Below the pieces are notes generated by a model. The model was not told the origin of the DNA, searched no databases, and worked only from the letters and a program-made list of their open reading frames with translations. Made by a program: the position numbers and the translations under genes. A DNA stretch of 64,000 nt from Branchiostoma floridae. Lineage: Eukaryota; Chordata; Leptocardii; Amphioxiformes; Branchiostomatidae. The DNA lies in the NCBI RefSeq assembly GCF_000003815.2, contig NC_049989.1:12904810-12968809 (forward strand). The letters are read 5' to 3'. This document shows, piece after piece, positions 11,761 to 23,579 of this stretch. Every line of letters begins with the position of its first letter. Within the stretch, counting starts at the first letter, position 1.

Positions 11761-13783
11761 TTGAAACTTTCTTCATAGATCACTTCAAAAATTAGTTATT
11801 TTGGGGTTTTCAGTCATTTTTGTCTAAAAATGTATATTTTTAAAGGTGTGTAGGACAACTGCCCAAATGACCTAAAATTCGGGATAAAGGTGTGTAGGAC
11901 AACTGCCCACAGTACTTCATTTTCCCTTTGAGGATGAAGATGGATTGCAATATGCTGTATTTGCTCCTAAGCAAATGTCGGCCTTTCTAGTTATATTGCA
12001 ATCCATACATAGTATGGATGCAATATACTGTTTTTCCTTTGTCTCTTCTCCTGTCAAATCTTCAAATGGGATTAATTTTTTCATTTTTTGGCCAAATGAG
12101 CTGAAATTTGGCAGGGTGGTAGAAATAGCAAATACCCCCAGGCGTTTTTTTCACTTTCTTGATAGAGGCCTTAAAATTTATGATATTTAGGGTTTTTGGT
12201 CATTTTTAGACAAAATATGTATATTTTGGGCCCCTGTGCCCTGGTATTACAAGCTAATGACCTGAAATTTGGTACAGAGGTGCATTAGACATATGAGCAC
12301 AGAAAACCATCAACACTTTCTTCATAGATCGCTTCAAAAATTAGTTACTTTAGGGTTTTTGGCCATTTTTGACTGAAAATGTATATTTTTGGCTCCTATG
12401 CCCTTGTATCAAAACCAAATGACCTGAAATTTGGTACATAGGTGCGTTTGATATATGACCACAGAACCCCATAAACGCTTTATTCATTGTTTACTCCAAA
12501 AATGAGTTATTTTAGGGTTTTTGGCCATTTTTGACTAAAAATGTATATTTTTTGCTCCTATGCCCTTGTATGAAAACCAAATGACCTGAAATTTAGTCCA
12601 GAGGTGCATTGAACATATGCTCACAGGACCTCATCGACACTTTCTTCATAGATCACTTCAAAAATTAGTTATTTTGGGGTTTTCAGTCATTTTTGACTAA
12701 AAATGTATATTTTTGGCCCCTATACCCTTGTATGTAAACCAAATGGCCTGAAATTTGGTATAGAGGTGCATTGGACATATGACAACAGGACCCCATCAAC
12801 ACTTTCTTCATAGAGCCCTTATAAAATGAGTTATTTTGGGATTTTTAGCCATTTTTGTCTAAAAATGTATATTTTTGTCATATATGCCCTTGTAATGAAA
12901 CCAAATGACCAAAAACTCGGCATGAAGGTATGTAGGACAAGTGCCCACAGTACTATTACTTCAAATTGTTGAATTTTGGGATTTTTTCCAGGATGAAGAT
13001 GGATTGCAATATGCTGTATTTGCTCCTAAGCAAATGTTGGCCTTTCTAGTTTTCCTTTGTTTCTCCTCCTGTCAAATCTTAAAACCCCTTCAACTTTTTC
13101 ATTTTTTGGCCAAATGAGCTGAAATTTGGCAGGGAGGTAGGGATAGCAAATACCCCCAGGTGTTTTTTTCACTTTTCTGATAGAGGCCTTAGAATTTATG
13201 ATATTTAGGGGTTTTGGTCATTTTTAGACAAAATAAGTATATTTTGGGCCCCTGCCCCAGAAAACCATCAACACTTTCTTCATAGATCGCTTCAAAAATT
13301 AGTTACTTTAGGGTTTTTGGCCATTTTTGACTGAAAATGTATATTTTTGGCTCCTATGCCCTTGTATAGAAACCAAATGACCTGAAATTTGGTACAGAGG
13401 TGCATTGAACATATGCTCACAGGACCCCATTGACACTTTCTTCATAGATCACTTCAAAAATGAGTTATTTTAGTGTTTTTGGCCATTTTTGACTAAAAAT
13501 GTATATTTTTGGCTTCTATGCCCTTGTATGTAAACCAAATGACCTGAAATTTGGTTAAGAGGTAAATTGGACATATGGCAACAGGACCCCATCAACACTT
13601 TCTTCATAGAGCACTTATAAAATGAGATATTTTGGGATTTTTAGCCATTTTTAACTAAAAAATGTATATTTTTGGCTCATATGCCCTTATATTGAAACCA
13701 AATGACCTAAAACTCGGCATGAAGGTGTGTAGGACAAGTGCCCACAGTACTTCATTTTCCCTTTGAGCAAACATTACTTCAAA

Positions 13784-14735
13784 CTAGAAAGGCCGACATT
13801 TGCTTGGGAGCAAATACAGCATATTGCAATCCATCTTCAAATGCATGCCAATCCAAATTTTAACAATTTTTGATTGATGTACACCATAGGTGTGAATCGA
13901 GCCCTGTGGCTACATAACATACGCACCTTCATACCATATTTCAGACCATTTGGTTTTCATACATAGGTACAGGAGCCAAAACTTAACATTTTTAGTCCGT
14001 AAATGGCGAAAAATCCCCAAAATCAACAAGTTAAAGTATTGTATGCCCAAAGTGAAAATGAAGTACTGTGGGCACATACCAGACACACCTTCATGCCGAA
14101 TTTCAGGTCATTAGGTTTTCATACAAGGGTATAGGAGCCAAAAGTATACATTTTTTGTCAAAAATGGCCAAAAACCCTAAAATAACTCATTTTTGGAGTA
14201 CACAATGAATAAAGCGTTGATGGGGTTCTGTGGTCATATGTCAAAGGCACCTATATACCAAATTTCATGTCATTTGGTTTTAATACAAGGGCATAGGAGC
14301 CAAAAATATACATTTTTAGTCAAAAATGGCCAAAAACCCTAAAATAACTCATTTTTGAAGCAATCTTTGAAGAAAGTGTTAATGGTTTTCTGTGCTCATA
14401 TGTCCAATGCACCTCTGTACCAAATTTCAGGTTATTAGCTTGTAATACCAGGGCACAGTGGCCCAAAATATAGTATTACATATTTTGTCTAAAAATGACC
14501 AAAAACCCNNNNNNNNNNNNNNNNNNNNNNNNNNNNNNNNNNNNNNNNNNNNNNNNNNNNNNNNNNNNNNNNNNNNNNNNNNNNNNNNNNNNNNNNNNNN
14601 NNNNNNNNCAAATTTCAGCTCATTTGGCCCAAAAATGAAAAAGTTGAATCCATTTGAAGAATTTGACAGGAGAAGAAGAAGAAACCAAGGAAAAACAATA
14701 TATTGCAATCCCATACTGTAGTATGGATTGCAATA
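13784..14735 (-). repeat. Inverted duplicate of array segment 7672-8597
   Basis: Reading the minus strand here reproduces 7672-8597 nearly base for base. It includes the otherwise rare CTCCCAAGCAAATGTCGGCC variant, the GGATTGGCATGCATTTGAAG junction and the TACTACAGTAT palindrome variant. It is interrupted by the gap at 14509-14608. Confidence 0.85.
14509..14608. other. Assembly gap (100 N)
   Basis: Exactly 100 N, the usual size for a gap of unknown length. It lies inside the inverted duplicate. Confidence 0.99.
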
Positions 14736-16435
14736 TAATTGTTGAATTTTGGGATTTTTTCAAGGATGAAGATGGATTGCAATATGCTGTATTTGCTCCT
14801 AAGCAAATATCGGCCTTTCTAGTTATATTGCAATCCATACAGAAGATGGCATTGCAATATATTGTTTTTCCCCGGCTTCTTCTTCTTCTTCTCCTGTCAA
14901 ATCTTCAAATTGATTCAACTTTTTCATTTTTGGGCCAAATGAGCTGAAATTTCGGCCGGGAGTAAGGGATCGCAAATACCCCCAGGTGTTTTTTTCACTT
15001 TTTTGATAGAGGCCTTAGAATTTATGATATTTAGGGTTTTTGGTCATTTTTAGACAAAATATGTATATTTTGGGTCCCTGTGCCCTGGTATTACAAGCTA
15101 ATGACCTAAAATTTGGTACAGAGGTGCATTGGACATATGAGCACAGAAAACCATCAACACTTTGTTCATAGATCACTTCAAAAATGAGTTATTTTAGGGG
15201 TTTTGGCCATTTTTGACTAAAAATGTATATTTTTGGCTCCTATGCCCTTGTATTAAAACCAAATGACCTGAAATTTGGTACATGGGTGCGTTTGACATAT
15301 GACCACAGAAGCCCATCAACGCTTTATTCATTGTTTACTCCAAAAATGAGTTATTTTAGGGTTTTTGGCCATTTTTGACTAAAAATGTATATTTTATGCT
15401 CCTATGCCCTTGTATAGAAACCAAGTGACCTGAAATTTGGTACAGAGGTGCATTGCACATATGCTCACAGGGTCCCATTGACACTTTCTTCATAGATCAC
15501 TTCAAAAATTAGTTATTTTGGGGTTTTCAGTCATTTTTGACTAAAAATGTATATTTTTGGCTTCTTTGCCCTTGTATGTAAACAAAATAACCAGAAATTT
15601 GGTACAAAGGTAAATTGGACATATGACAACAGCACCCCATCAACACTTTCTTCATAGAGCACTTATAAAATGAGTTATTTTGGGATTTTTAGCCATTCTA
15701 AACTAAAAAATGTATATTTTTGGCTCCTATGCCCTTATATTGAAACCAAATGACCTAAAATTCGGCATGAAGGTGTGTATGACAAGTGCCCACAGTACTT
15801 CATTTTCCCTTTGAGCAAACATTACTTCAAATTGTTGAATTTTGGGATTTTGTCAAGGATGAAGATGGATTGCAATATGCTGTATTTGCTCCTAAGCAAA
15901 TGTCGGCCTTTCTAGTGTTTCTTCTTTCTTTCTCCTGTCAAATCTTCAGAACACGGTATCTCCGTTGTTCCTCAACCGAATGACTTGAAATTTGGCACAA
16001 GGGTAGAGTGGGCCAATACCCTCGGGCGTTTTTTTCATTTTTTCCATATCTGTCTCTTAAATGATTTTATTAAGGTTTTTTGGTCATCTTAAGACCAAAA
16101 CTGTATATTTGGGCCCCCTGTACCCTGGTATTATAACCGAATGAGCTGAAATTTGGCACAGATGTGCCTTGATAAGTCCCCCATATAGATTCAATATCAG
16201 TTTTGGTGTACAGTACAACAAAATGCTTATTTTTGCGATTTTTTGACCAATTTTTGACCAAAAAAGGACACTTTTGGCTCCTGTACCTTGGTATTGCAAC
16301 CGAATGAGCTGAAATTTGACACAGATGTGCCTTGATAATCCCTTCATATAAATTCAATAACACTTTTGGTGTACAATGCAACAAAATGCTTATTTTTGCG
16401 ATTTTTGGCCAATTTTTGACCAAAAAAGGACACTT

Positions 16436-17036
16436 TTGGTTCCTGTACCCTGGTATTACAATTAAATGACCTGAAATTTGGTATAGATAGGCATTAGATA
16501 CTTGGTAACAAGATTCAAGTAAAATTTTTGACATAAACAACTTTAAAATGATTAATTTTGGCACTTTTCTGAGGGGAAATTTGTTTTCTTTTGGCCTCCT
16601 GACGTGACCTTCCGTGACCCCGCACAGAGCCACACCTGTGCGCGTCAGCCGGAGAGTTAATTGAATCAAAGACCTAGCCAATCAGCGAAGAGGAGGCCAA
16701 AGGCTAATTAATATTCATAAGCGGGGCCTCATGATCCCGTATATAGCAGTGTTCCCGCCAGGGGGAGCAAAGCCCGCCTAAGGCTCTCGCATTTTAGACT
16801 ATTCAGAAGGCTTTATATTGTATCAGTTCTTAGGGGCATATCTATGATAATCGCAGCAGTCACTTAACTTCTCTTCAGGAGTTTAGCGTAACACTGTTTC
16901 AGGTCAAACCGTCAAAGGCAACTAAAAACAAACTTTAACGTTACTGAGTTCAACAGTACTTATAACTTGTTATCCGAAGTTGAAACGCTAGCGATGGTAT
17001 TTTCGCTGCGCTGTTAGCTCCGTGCGACTGTTGTTG
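16436..17036 (+). repeat. Tandem promoter-like repeat, unit A
   Basis: Shares with unit B, in order: CCTGTACCCTGGTAT, GGTATAGATAGGCAT, AGTTAATT..., AGCCAATCAGCGAAGAGGA, GGCTAATTAATATTCATAAG, TTCGCTGCG and TTGTTGACGGTCT. It carries CCAAT and TATATAG motifs. The left end merges with the last satellite monomers. Confidence 0.7.
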
Positions 17037-17059
17037 ACGGTCTTATAACGGTATATTTT

Positions 17060-17795
17060 GCACCCCTGTACCCTGGTATGAGTAACATTTGGTATAGATA
17101 GGCATAATATAGTTGGTAAAATGATCCAAGTAAAATTTTTGGCATAAAGTACTGTAAAAGGCTTAATTACAGCACTTTTTTTAGGGGAAATTGGTTTTCT
17201 TTCGTTCTCCATGCCGTGACCTTTCGGACGTTCACCCCACAGAGCCGACATCTGCACCTGCGTCTAGCCGGCAGGAAGAGTTAATTCAATTAATGGTTCA
17301 GCCAATCAGCGAAGAGGAAAGCGAAGGCTAATTAATATTCATAAGCGGGACCACACAATACGTTAACTTGAAGACTCAGGCCGTACAGACTTCTCGCCAG
17401 GATTTTTTCAAAGCGTCGGACAGGGGTCCGGGGGCCGCCGAATGTCCCTGGCGGGGTCCAGGGGCAGGGCCACTGTGGGGGGGACCCAGGTGGGCGAAGC
17501 CCCCCCGGAAGCTCTTGCATTTTAGGCTATTGAGAAGGCTTCTTTTATCAGTTTTTTTAGGGCCATATCTACGATAATCGTAGCAGTCACTTACTTCTCT
17601 TCAGCAGTTTGACTTTAAAATATTTCGGGTCAAAGCTTCAAAGACAACTAAAACCTCATAAACAACAAACTTTACTTAGCTCAACAGTATACAAAAATAT
17701 TGTACGGGTTGCCATCCTTAGTTGAAGCGCTTATTTATAGCGCTAGTATCTTCGCTGCGCCGTTAGCCGCCGTGCGACTTTTGTTGACGGTCTGA
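17060..17795 (+). repeat. Tandem promoter-like repeat, unit B
   Basis: Diverged second copy of unit A, including AGCCAATCAGCGAAGAGGA and GGCTAATTAATATTCATAAG. It has an extra G/C-rich stretch at 17400-17520. No protein-coding content was recognised. Confidence 0.7.
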
Positions 17796-18984
17796 TATCC
17801 CTACGTCGCCGCCTCGCTGATATTCCCACGGACATGTTTCAAAAAAAATACCCAGCAAAAAACGCTGTTCTGCGTCAAATTCTATTCTATAAAACTCAGT
17901 GTTACAGTCTAAATATTTTGTAGAAGCACCGCTGTAGGAAAGAAGGTCCAAGCAATGTAAAACATCACGTAGCATGAAGTTCGCTGTCAACTGGCACACA
18001 GCACATGACTGTTTGAAACTCTAAGTCTAATCAACAGCCGTGTTTGATTGATAGCCGGCGGTCCTATGATGAAGTCGGCGAAAGGTGCGTTAGTTAGAAA
18101 ATCTGCGTTTAGTTTTGATACGTAATTATAAGTTAGACAGTGGCGAGAATGATTATTTTCTCATCAATATTTCTCTTCAGAATTATTTGAACTTAATTGT
18201 ACATCTAAACAATTGGCTTACCTGTGCAATGTTTATATGATTAATGATCAGTGTACTGAAATCATGTGTAACGTATGGCTCCTAGTCAATAATAGATCAG
18301 CATTTTCTCTATAGTGACCACCTGTCTATAGTGGCCACATTTCCTAGTGCTGTTGTTGTTTGGCATAAACTTTGAACATTTAAATTGTAAGTAACTTTAA
18401 ACTGCCAGAGTTTCAGCCCAATAAAACACTCTCAGCGCCAGGGTATGAACAGACTGACCAGACAGACGAAAATAAATCCTCGAACAAGGTTCAATCGTAT
18501 CTTCCGGGTCTGGCAGGAAGTTGTTAAACTAAAATAAGAATAGGCTCGATGGTTGATTGCATACAAAGTAAAACAGTTTAACAGTTTTACAGCTTGAAGA
18601 AAACAAACGCTCCTACAGTACCTGCACCTGCTTGATAATTATTAAATCGTATGCCCTACTTGAATAAAAAAAGTTCATTGCAATAATAAATGTACCCACA
18701 TCACAAGGAGCTTATACTTTTTTAAACTTACACCTAGTTATCGTACTGAAAATTGTTAATGACATTACATGAAGTCATTCAACAATTTTCAGTCATGATG
18801 AAAATTTTCTGAATGGAAGGTGTGATTATTGTCATTTTCTGAAAAATAGAAGCAAGCTCTGTTTTTACCTGGAGTCAATTCACAATACCAGTCCACTTTG
18901 GGGGATAATGTACTGTTAAGAGGATGTTCCATTTTTGCGCAGGGGTGATTTGGAACAGTCCAATGTTGCGTGGGAAGGGGTATG
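17796..18984. other. No gene seen; scattered repeat remnants
   Basis: AT-rich intergenic DNA. CTATAGTGACCACCTGTCTATAGTGG near 18312 resembles Tc1/mariner-type ends. Nothing else was resolved. Confidence 0.4.
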
Positions 18985-19031
18985 GCTGAAATATGCTGTA
19001 TTTGCTCTTAAGCAAATGTCGGCCTTTCTAG
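18985..19031 (+). mobile_element. Isolated Helitron-like 3' terminus
   Basis: ATATGCTGTATTTGCTCTTA, then AGCAAAT closing a hairpin, then GTCGGCCTTT and CTAG followed by T. This is the terminus seen in the array, but here without satellite monomers, so it probably ends a separate insertion. Confidence 0.6.
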
Positions 19032-19747
19032 TTACATAATATAAAAGCACCACGTCAGAGTCACCATGGCTAAAGATGCCCTTAAATTATATCATATTTT
19101 AATAGCAGTTGTTGAATAAATGCATTATGAATGCTGCAATATATATAGTAGCATATATCAATTAAATACTAAAATAGCATTGCAACAATATGTCAAGAAT
19201 TACTAGTATGGACAATATCAATAAAAAAGCATTACTATCTTAGATCTATATATTTTGTTTTCCATCCGTTGTTAAGAGGTAATTATCATGCTAGCATAGC
19301 AATCGCATACTTAGTATTTAGTTTTTTCACTGACACCTTGCATGTTGCAAGTAAATAATCCACTCTCTAGAATATAAAACAACCGCAGCGTTTTACATTT
19401 ATTAGCTAACGACAGTTAATATGCGCGTCAATAATTCACAAGCCTCAAAAATTATTTCTCTGCTTCAAAAATTATCACTCACCTTGTTTGTGACAGCCAT
19501 ATCTTTCTGGACTATCCCACTACACTTGAGAGGTGTGAAAACTTTATATATTTTGGTAGATATTTCCAGAATTTTCACAACAAAACTAGTAATAGCTATA
19601 GTATATTGTATCATTTTTATATAACTTCTATAATTTAGGATATATCATAGCAGATTTGTAGAGTATATTAATATTCTTCAATCTATATATCACCCCTATT
19701 CTGATAATGTAATCTTCCATTATACCATGTGACCTTATCTTATCAAC

Positions 19748-19759
19748 CAACATGGCGGC
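19748..19759 (+). promoter_or_regulatory. TISU/YY1-like start element
   Basis: CAACATGGCGGC matches the TISU consensus (SAASATGGCGGC) at every position and embeds the proposed start codon. TISU elements mark short-5'-UTR, TATA-less transcripts. A CATGTGAC E-box lies about 20 bp upstream. Confidence 0.55.
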
Positions 19760-19769
19760 GGAAGAGGAG
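19752..19769 (+). CDS. Candidate first coding exon for downstream KCTD-like terminal exons
   Basis: ATG GCG GCG GAA GAG GAG encodes MAAEEE and is followed directly by GTTTGT, a usable though not ideal donor. It ends in phase 0, matching the phase-0 start (Phe codon) of both terminal exons at 21019 and 23580. A short acidic N-terminal exon before the BTB fits the KCTD7/14 layout. No transcript evidence is available. Confidence 0.45.
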
Positions 19770-20244
19770 GTTTGTATTTCCTGACGAGTTTTCTTTCTTT
19801 CTCCTCACTTCTTCCCAGCCAAAATCATCACTTCCTTCCTTTCAATCAACCACTGACGGCAGGATGTAATGGTTCTGTGCCTTTCGGTTACAGTTAGAGG
19901 TTGTGTTTCGTATAAGAACAAGCAGTTTTTTGTCCCAAAGTTTTTAGGATAATTTGGTTGGTGGGAGGAGGGCACTGCCATGGTCCCACTGCCATGCCAT
20001 ATGCAGTGTCTTGAAAAAATAATGAGCGAAAAATAATAACAATAATTAAGATAATAATTGTTTTGTTTAGAGGAAAATTTGGAGTGAAGGAATCATAATA
20101 TTTTGTATCTCAGAATTAGCTAGTCGGTATTTCAAGGACATTTATCCGTAATGTTAAAGCTTCAATTTAACTATGGAAAAACCACAGGTATCAAAATTTG
20201 TTGTAATAATTTGTATCAGACATACACCATTTGGGAAATAGTAA

Positions 20245-20745
20245 TATAGCAGAATCCAGTTAATTGCTCAACAGATTACTGCAAACAATCGCACGGAATC
20301 CTAGTAATTCCTGTGGTGGTGCAGCCAGCTGAATAACAATTCAGGGTTCTACAACTTCTAGCCAGTGCATTTTAGCGTAGTGGGCCCCTACGCTAAAATT
20401 TGTGACCACTACGCTAAAATGAGGGCCACTACGCTAATTTTTAACTAGTGTAGTGGTGTTTTGGTATCATTTGCTTGTTCAACAATGTCTTATCAAATGT
20501 CTGCACAATGAAAAATGGTGATATGACCCTTAAAACTGACCAGAAAATCCTACAATTTACATGTGATGTTAACAAAGTGCCAACTTTCAACTCTACATTT
20601 TTCAAAGTCTCATCGTGGAAGGGCCAAGACCCCCCTTCCACACCATTCCCACTACGCTAAAATGAAATCCTGGCTAGAACCCTGCAATTGCATTGTTGCA
20701 ATGCCCGGATTTGCACGAAATACGCTGACAAATAGGGTATGCAAT
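20245..20745. mobile_element. MITE family P, copy 2, split by a nested element
   Basis: Left half (CAGTTAATTGCTCAACAGAT...) and right half (TTTGCACGAAATACGCTGAC, AAATAGGGTATGCAAT) correspond to the copies at 5205 and 62192. The two halves are separated by the CAGGG element at 20342-20684. Confidence 0.6.
20342..20684. mobile_element. CAGGG...CCCTG element (5-bp TSD), nested in a MITE
   Basis: Ends CAGGGTTCTA and TAGAACCCTG with CTAGCCAG inside both termini. Flanked by a perfect 5-bp direct repeat CAATT (20337-20341 and 20685-20689). Internal ACTACGCTAAAAT motifs repeat in both orientations. hAT-like ends without coding capacity. Confidence 0.75.
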
Positions 20746-21018
20746 CATCCGGGTATACGTACTAGTTCGCTCCTATGTTCGCTTTTGCTTATCTGGAGAA
20801 CCAGTCTGAAATTTGTCTCTGGTTTAGTATTCAAATCACACTTTAGAGGCCAGGCAACTATGCCCATGTGAGTTTTTCATGTTCTAAAACTCAGGCCATG
20901 ATTCCCATTTCTGCCATGATTCGTATTGTTTAAGTATACGCAGCCTAATACTGAAATGTGGCCCTAATTTCATACACTACAAAATTACAAGACTGAAATC
21001 TTCATCTACACCTCCTAG

Positions 21019-21687
21019 TTCCCTGCCGTGGTGGAACTGAATATCGGTGGCCACCACTTCACCACGTCTTTGGCGACTCTTCGCAAGTACGAGGACTCCA
21101 TGCTCGCCGCCATGTTTAGCGGGCGCCACCACCTCGTCAAGGACAAGGACGGTCGCTACTTCATCGACCGCAACGGAAAGCATTTCGTGTACGTCCTGGA
21201 TTTCATTCGCCACGGGGAACCTCCGCCAGCCGATCTCGCCAAGCAGGTTTACAAAGAAGCCCAATTCTACGGCATTGAGAAGTTGAAGAACTGTCTGGAG
21301 GGGATGCAGCCAATCATCGGCGAGCAGTTCCGTCAGAAGTTTATCGACTACATTCCGAACTACCGGGACAACGTGAACTCTATGATAACGCTTGCGGTGG
21401 GGCGAGCTGACGAAGTTTTAGCCAGATTTCGCTACGGTATGATTCGGATCTGCATCTGTACGCAGAAGCAAGACCGGATCCCGTTCACGCGCTGCAAAAT
21501 CGAGAAGAAGGCGGATTTTCACTTCGACGTGTCCGAGCAGGAGTGGTCTGCGGAGGAACTCGTGCAGTGCATTGCTCGCGATGTCGAAGAGAAGGGATAC
21601 GAGATTGACTATACGCTACAGGAGTGCATCTGCGGTTGGTGCATCCCTGGAAAAAACTTGTACGACGTGCAATTCAAGCTGTGGTAA
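21019..21687 (+). CDS. KCTD7/KCTD14-like BTB (T1) protein, terminal exon A
   Basis: Probable CUL3-adaptor-type BTB protein. The exon begins after a TAG acceptor (21016-21018) with FPAVVELNIGGHHFTTSLAT, followed by LRKYEDSMLAAMFSGRHHL, GRYFIDRNGKHF and ADLAKQVYKEAQFYGIE, the T1 core. A variable C-terminal region follows and the protein ends VQFKLW before TAA. It gives 222 residues, about 228 with the candidate exon at 19752. It lacks the SFGPW motif kept in the copies at 4018 and 23580, so its C-terminal half has diverged most. GC content and codon use are clearly coding compared with the flanking DNA. Confidence 0.9.
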   Translation, partial: FPAVVELNIGGHHFTTSLATLRKYEDSMLAAMFSGRHHLVKDKDGRYFIDRNGKHFVYVLDFIRHGEPPPADLAKQVYKEAQFYGIEKLKNCLEGMQPIIGEQFRQKFIDYIPNYRDNVNSMITLAVGRADEVLARFRYGMIRICICTQKQDRIPFTRCKIEKKADFHFDVSEQEWSAEELVQCIARDVEEKGYEIDYTLQECICGWCIPGKNLYDVQFKLW

Positions 21688-21751
21688 AATGGAACAGCAT
21701 TGGACACTTGTATCAAGTAACAAATGTTTTAAAGATCAAATGATCAAGCCA

Positions 21752-22170
21752 GGGCCTACTAATATAAATACTGAAAAAATATTGTGTTTCCTGTTTTTCC
21801 TTCCAAAAATTAAGGTTGGTAGGTAGCTTATAAGTTATAGGGATCATCTTTTTTTATAGAATTTGGCCAAAACTTTTTTAGGATACAATACTGTTTTTAA
21901 AGTAAAACTGAAAAGCATAAAGACACTTGTATTTTCAATGGCAGACTTTAATTTTTGTGCAAATGGTTACAGATCTGTGGATTACATTTAACCTTTATTA
22001 CAAAGGAAAAGCATTTTTTTTTACTTGCATAGTCGAAAGCAGTCCGAACGAAAATTCTAACTGGAAACTTAGACTGTCAGACTCCTCTGCCCACCCAAAC
22101 AAAGTCTAGGGTTGGCAGGTTTTTCTAGGGTAGGTCAAGAAACAGGAAACACAACATTTTCTTCCTTAGC
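21752..22170. mobile_element. TIR element, family Q, copy 1
   Basis: The left side has ATATTGTGTTTCCTGTTTTT and the right side AACAGGAAACACAACATTTT followed by CTTCCTTAGC, inverted. It sits 64 bp after the KCTD-like stop codon, so it may lie in the 3' UTR. A related larger copy is at 35536-36566. Confidence 0.6.
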
Positions 22171-22442
22171 ATTTCTTATAATATATATTGTATGTAACGT
22201 TAACTAAAATGTGATGTATGTTATATTATTTTATAAAAAAGATGGGTTAGATTTTACGTAATTACTTACTTCAAAGCCATATCAGAGTATACTCTTGTGG
22301 AAAACATGTTGTAACAACAAAACTTGGTGCAATGCTTTTGAAAGGGTTAGTGATCACTCAGACTTTTAGACCTTCATTGGTAACATTCCGGAGTTAGGAA
22401 AGTTTAGAGATTGATTGTGAGTACCAGGAAGTTCTGTTGAGC

Positions 22443-22816
22443 AGGCTTTTAGCTATGATTTTATCATAGGGGTCGAAATTTCCTAGTAACTGCTGAGATT
22501 CACCAAGCTGCGAACGCTACAGGCACAAGTTTTGTAGGGGGTCAGGGGGCATCGACCTTCCATGGTAATGAGATTTAGAGAATCTTAAGTTAAAAACATG
22601 CATTCTGAGGTATCCTGAGGGGCAAAATTACTGTCAAAGAGATCACAGTCTTCAACTGTGTCCTAGTGGCATCCCTGGTCAATTAGAATTTCATGCTTGT
22701 CAGAGGATTTGCTCCCCAGTGTAAGGGTCTCTTCAGAGCATCTAGTGCGTCCAATTTCTTACTATTTTTAGAACAGTGCGTCATATTGATGCCTGGACGC
22801 ATGCCTGGCTAAAACT
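22443..22816. repeat. Dispersed repeat, family Z, copy 1
   Basis: Ends AGGCTTTTAGC and GGCTAAAA. The internal sequence (GACCTTCCATGG, GCATCCCTGGTCAAT, CAGAGGATTTGCTCCCCAGT) recurs at 63200-63553 and, partly, at 35154-35262. Confidence 0.65.
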
Positions 22817-23578
22817 TAGTAAAAGCCTGTTGTTGAGTGATGGTATAAATGATATCGAAATTTATGTTTGCATTAAACAAGTCTACATATCAGAAACAAG
22901 AAAAATATGCCATGCATAATCTACTATCTTCAATGAAAGATCTTTAGGGTGACAATAGAAAGACTATTCTACATTGTGCACATGTTGTTGGCTGTCGATA
23001 TTTCATGTAAAATTATAATTTTTGTTACAAACAGTGGTGTTAAAAGAGTTACAGGATTTACTATCTTTTTTTTTGTGGGAAAAAATTTGTGGAAATCATT
23101 GATTTAACTTGTCAGAAAATGCTCTGAAAGAAAGAAAGAGACATACAGTATAATCTTGTTTTTTTTTAGTTGTACTACATAAAAGATAGAAACAAGCTTA
23201 CTGTTACCTGTTTCATCTTTGAAATGTTGTGTAACAAAATTAGCTTGTATAGTGATAACCCGTGTCTAAATGTTAGATATGAATGGTATAGATTTGCACT
23301 TTTGTATCAAATTAAACCATGATGGAAATTGCATCTGTAGGAATATGTATTATTTACATTGGGACTTACTGAGAATAAAATTGCTCCACATGAAACAATG
23401 TTTTTTTTCTCTCTAAAGTTTGAATCATGTTTCCTAATTGCTTTATCTGTAAGATGTATCTTTATTTTTGTATTACAGTCTTTTAGAAGTTGATGTTAAT
23501 TGAATCTTTTGAATTTCTGGACGTTTTGTTAATCGTCTTTTTCTTTACTTTTTTTTTTTTACTTTGTCCTCCCCCTAA
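22817..23578. other. Presumed intron before KCTD-like terminal exon B
   Basis: AT-rich, no coding block. It ends in a long polypyrimidine tract (23537-23577) and an AAG acceptor. The ATG-initiated frame through the poly-T tract looks like intron, not an N-terminus. Confidence 0.6.
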
Positions 23579-23579
23579 G

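Larger units (their letters stand above)
5390..16490 (+). repeat. 162-bp satellite organised as a higher-order array with Helitron-like termini
   Basis: Monomers of about 162 bp carry GACCTGAAATTTGGTACAGA, ATCAACACTTTCTTCATAGA and GGGTTTTTGGCCATTTTTGA; successive GACCTGAAATTTGG motifs fall near 5732, 5893, 6057, 6219 and 6381. Blocks of about six monomers are closed by a module containing GATGGATTGCAATATGCTGT, hairpin ATTTGCTCCTAAGCAAAT, GTCGGCCTTT and CTAG. CTAG ends lie at 6541, 7624, 8594, 9635, 10994, 11987, 13046, 13784 (inverted), 14819 and 15912. The next block restarts near TCTCCTGTCAAATCTTC. Units from 16090 to 16490 are more diverged. Reading frames here are repeats, not genes. Confidence 0.9.

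Noticed and set aside
16070-16681. 203-codon minus-strand frame
   Set aside because: It runs through diverged 162-bp satellite monomers; the repeated KSVLFWSKIG-like segments are translations of the monomer, not a protein family.
23490-23579. ATG-initiated N-terminal extension of KCTD-like exon B
   Set aside because: It is a Phe-rich translation of a polypyrimidine tract ending in AG, and the sister exons start at the same Phe codon after an acceptor.
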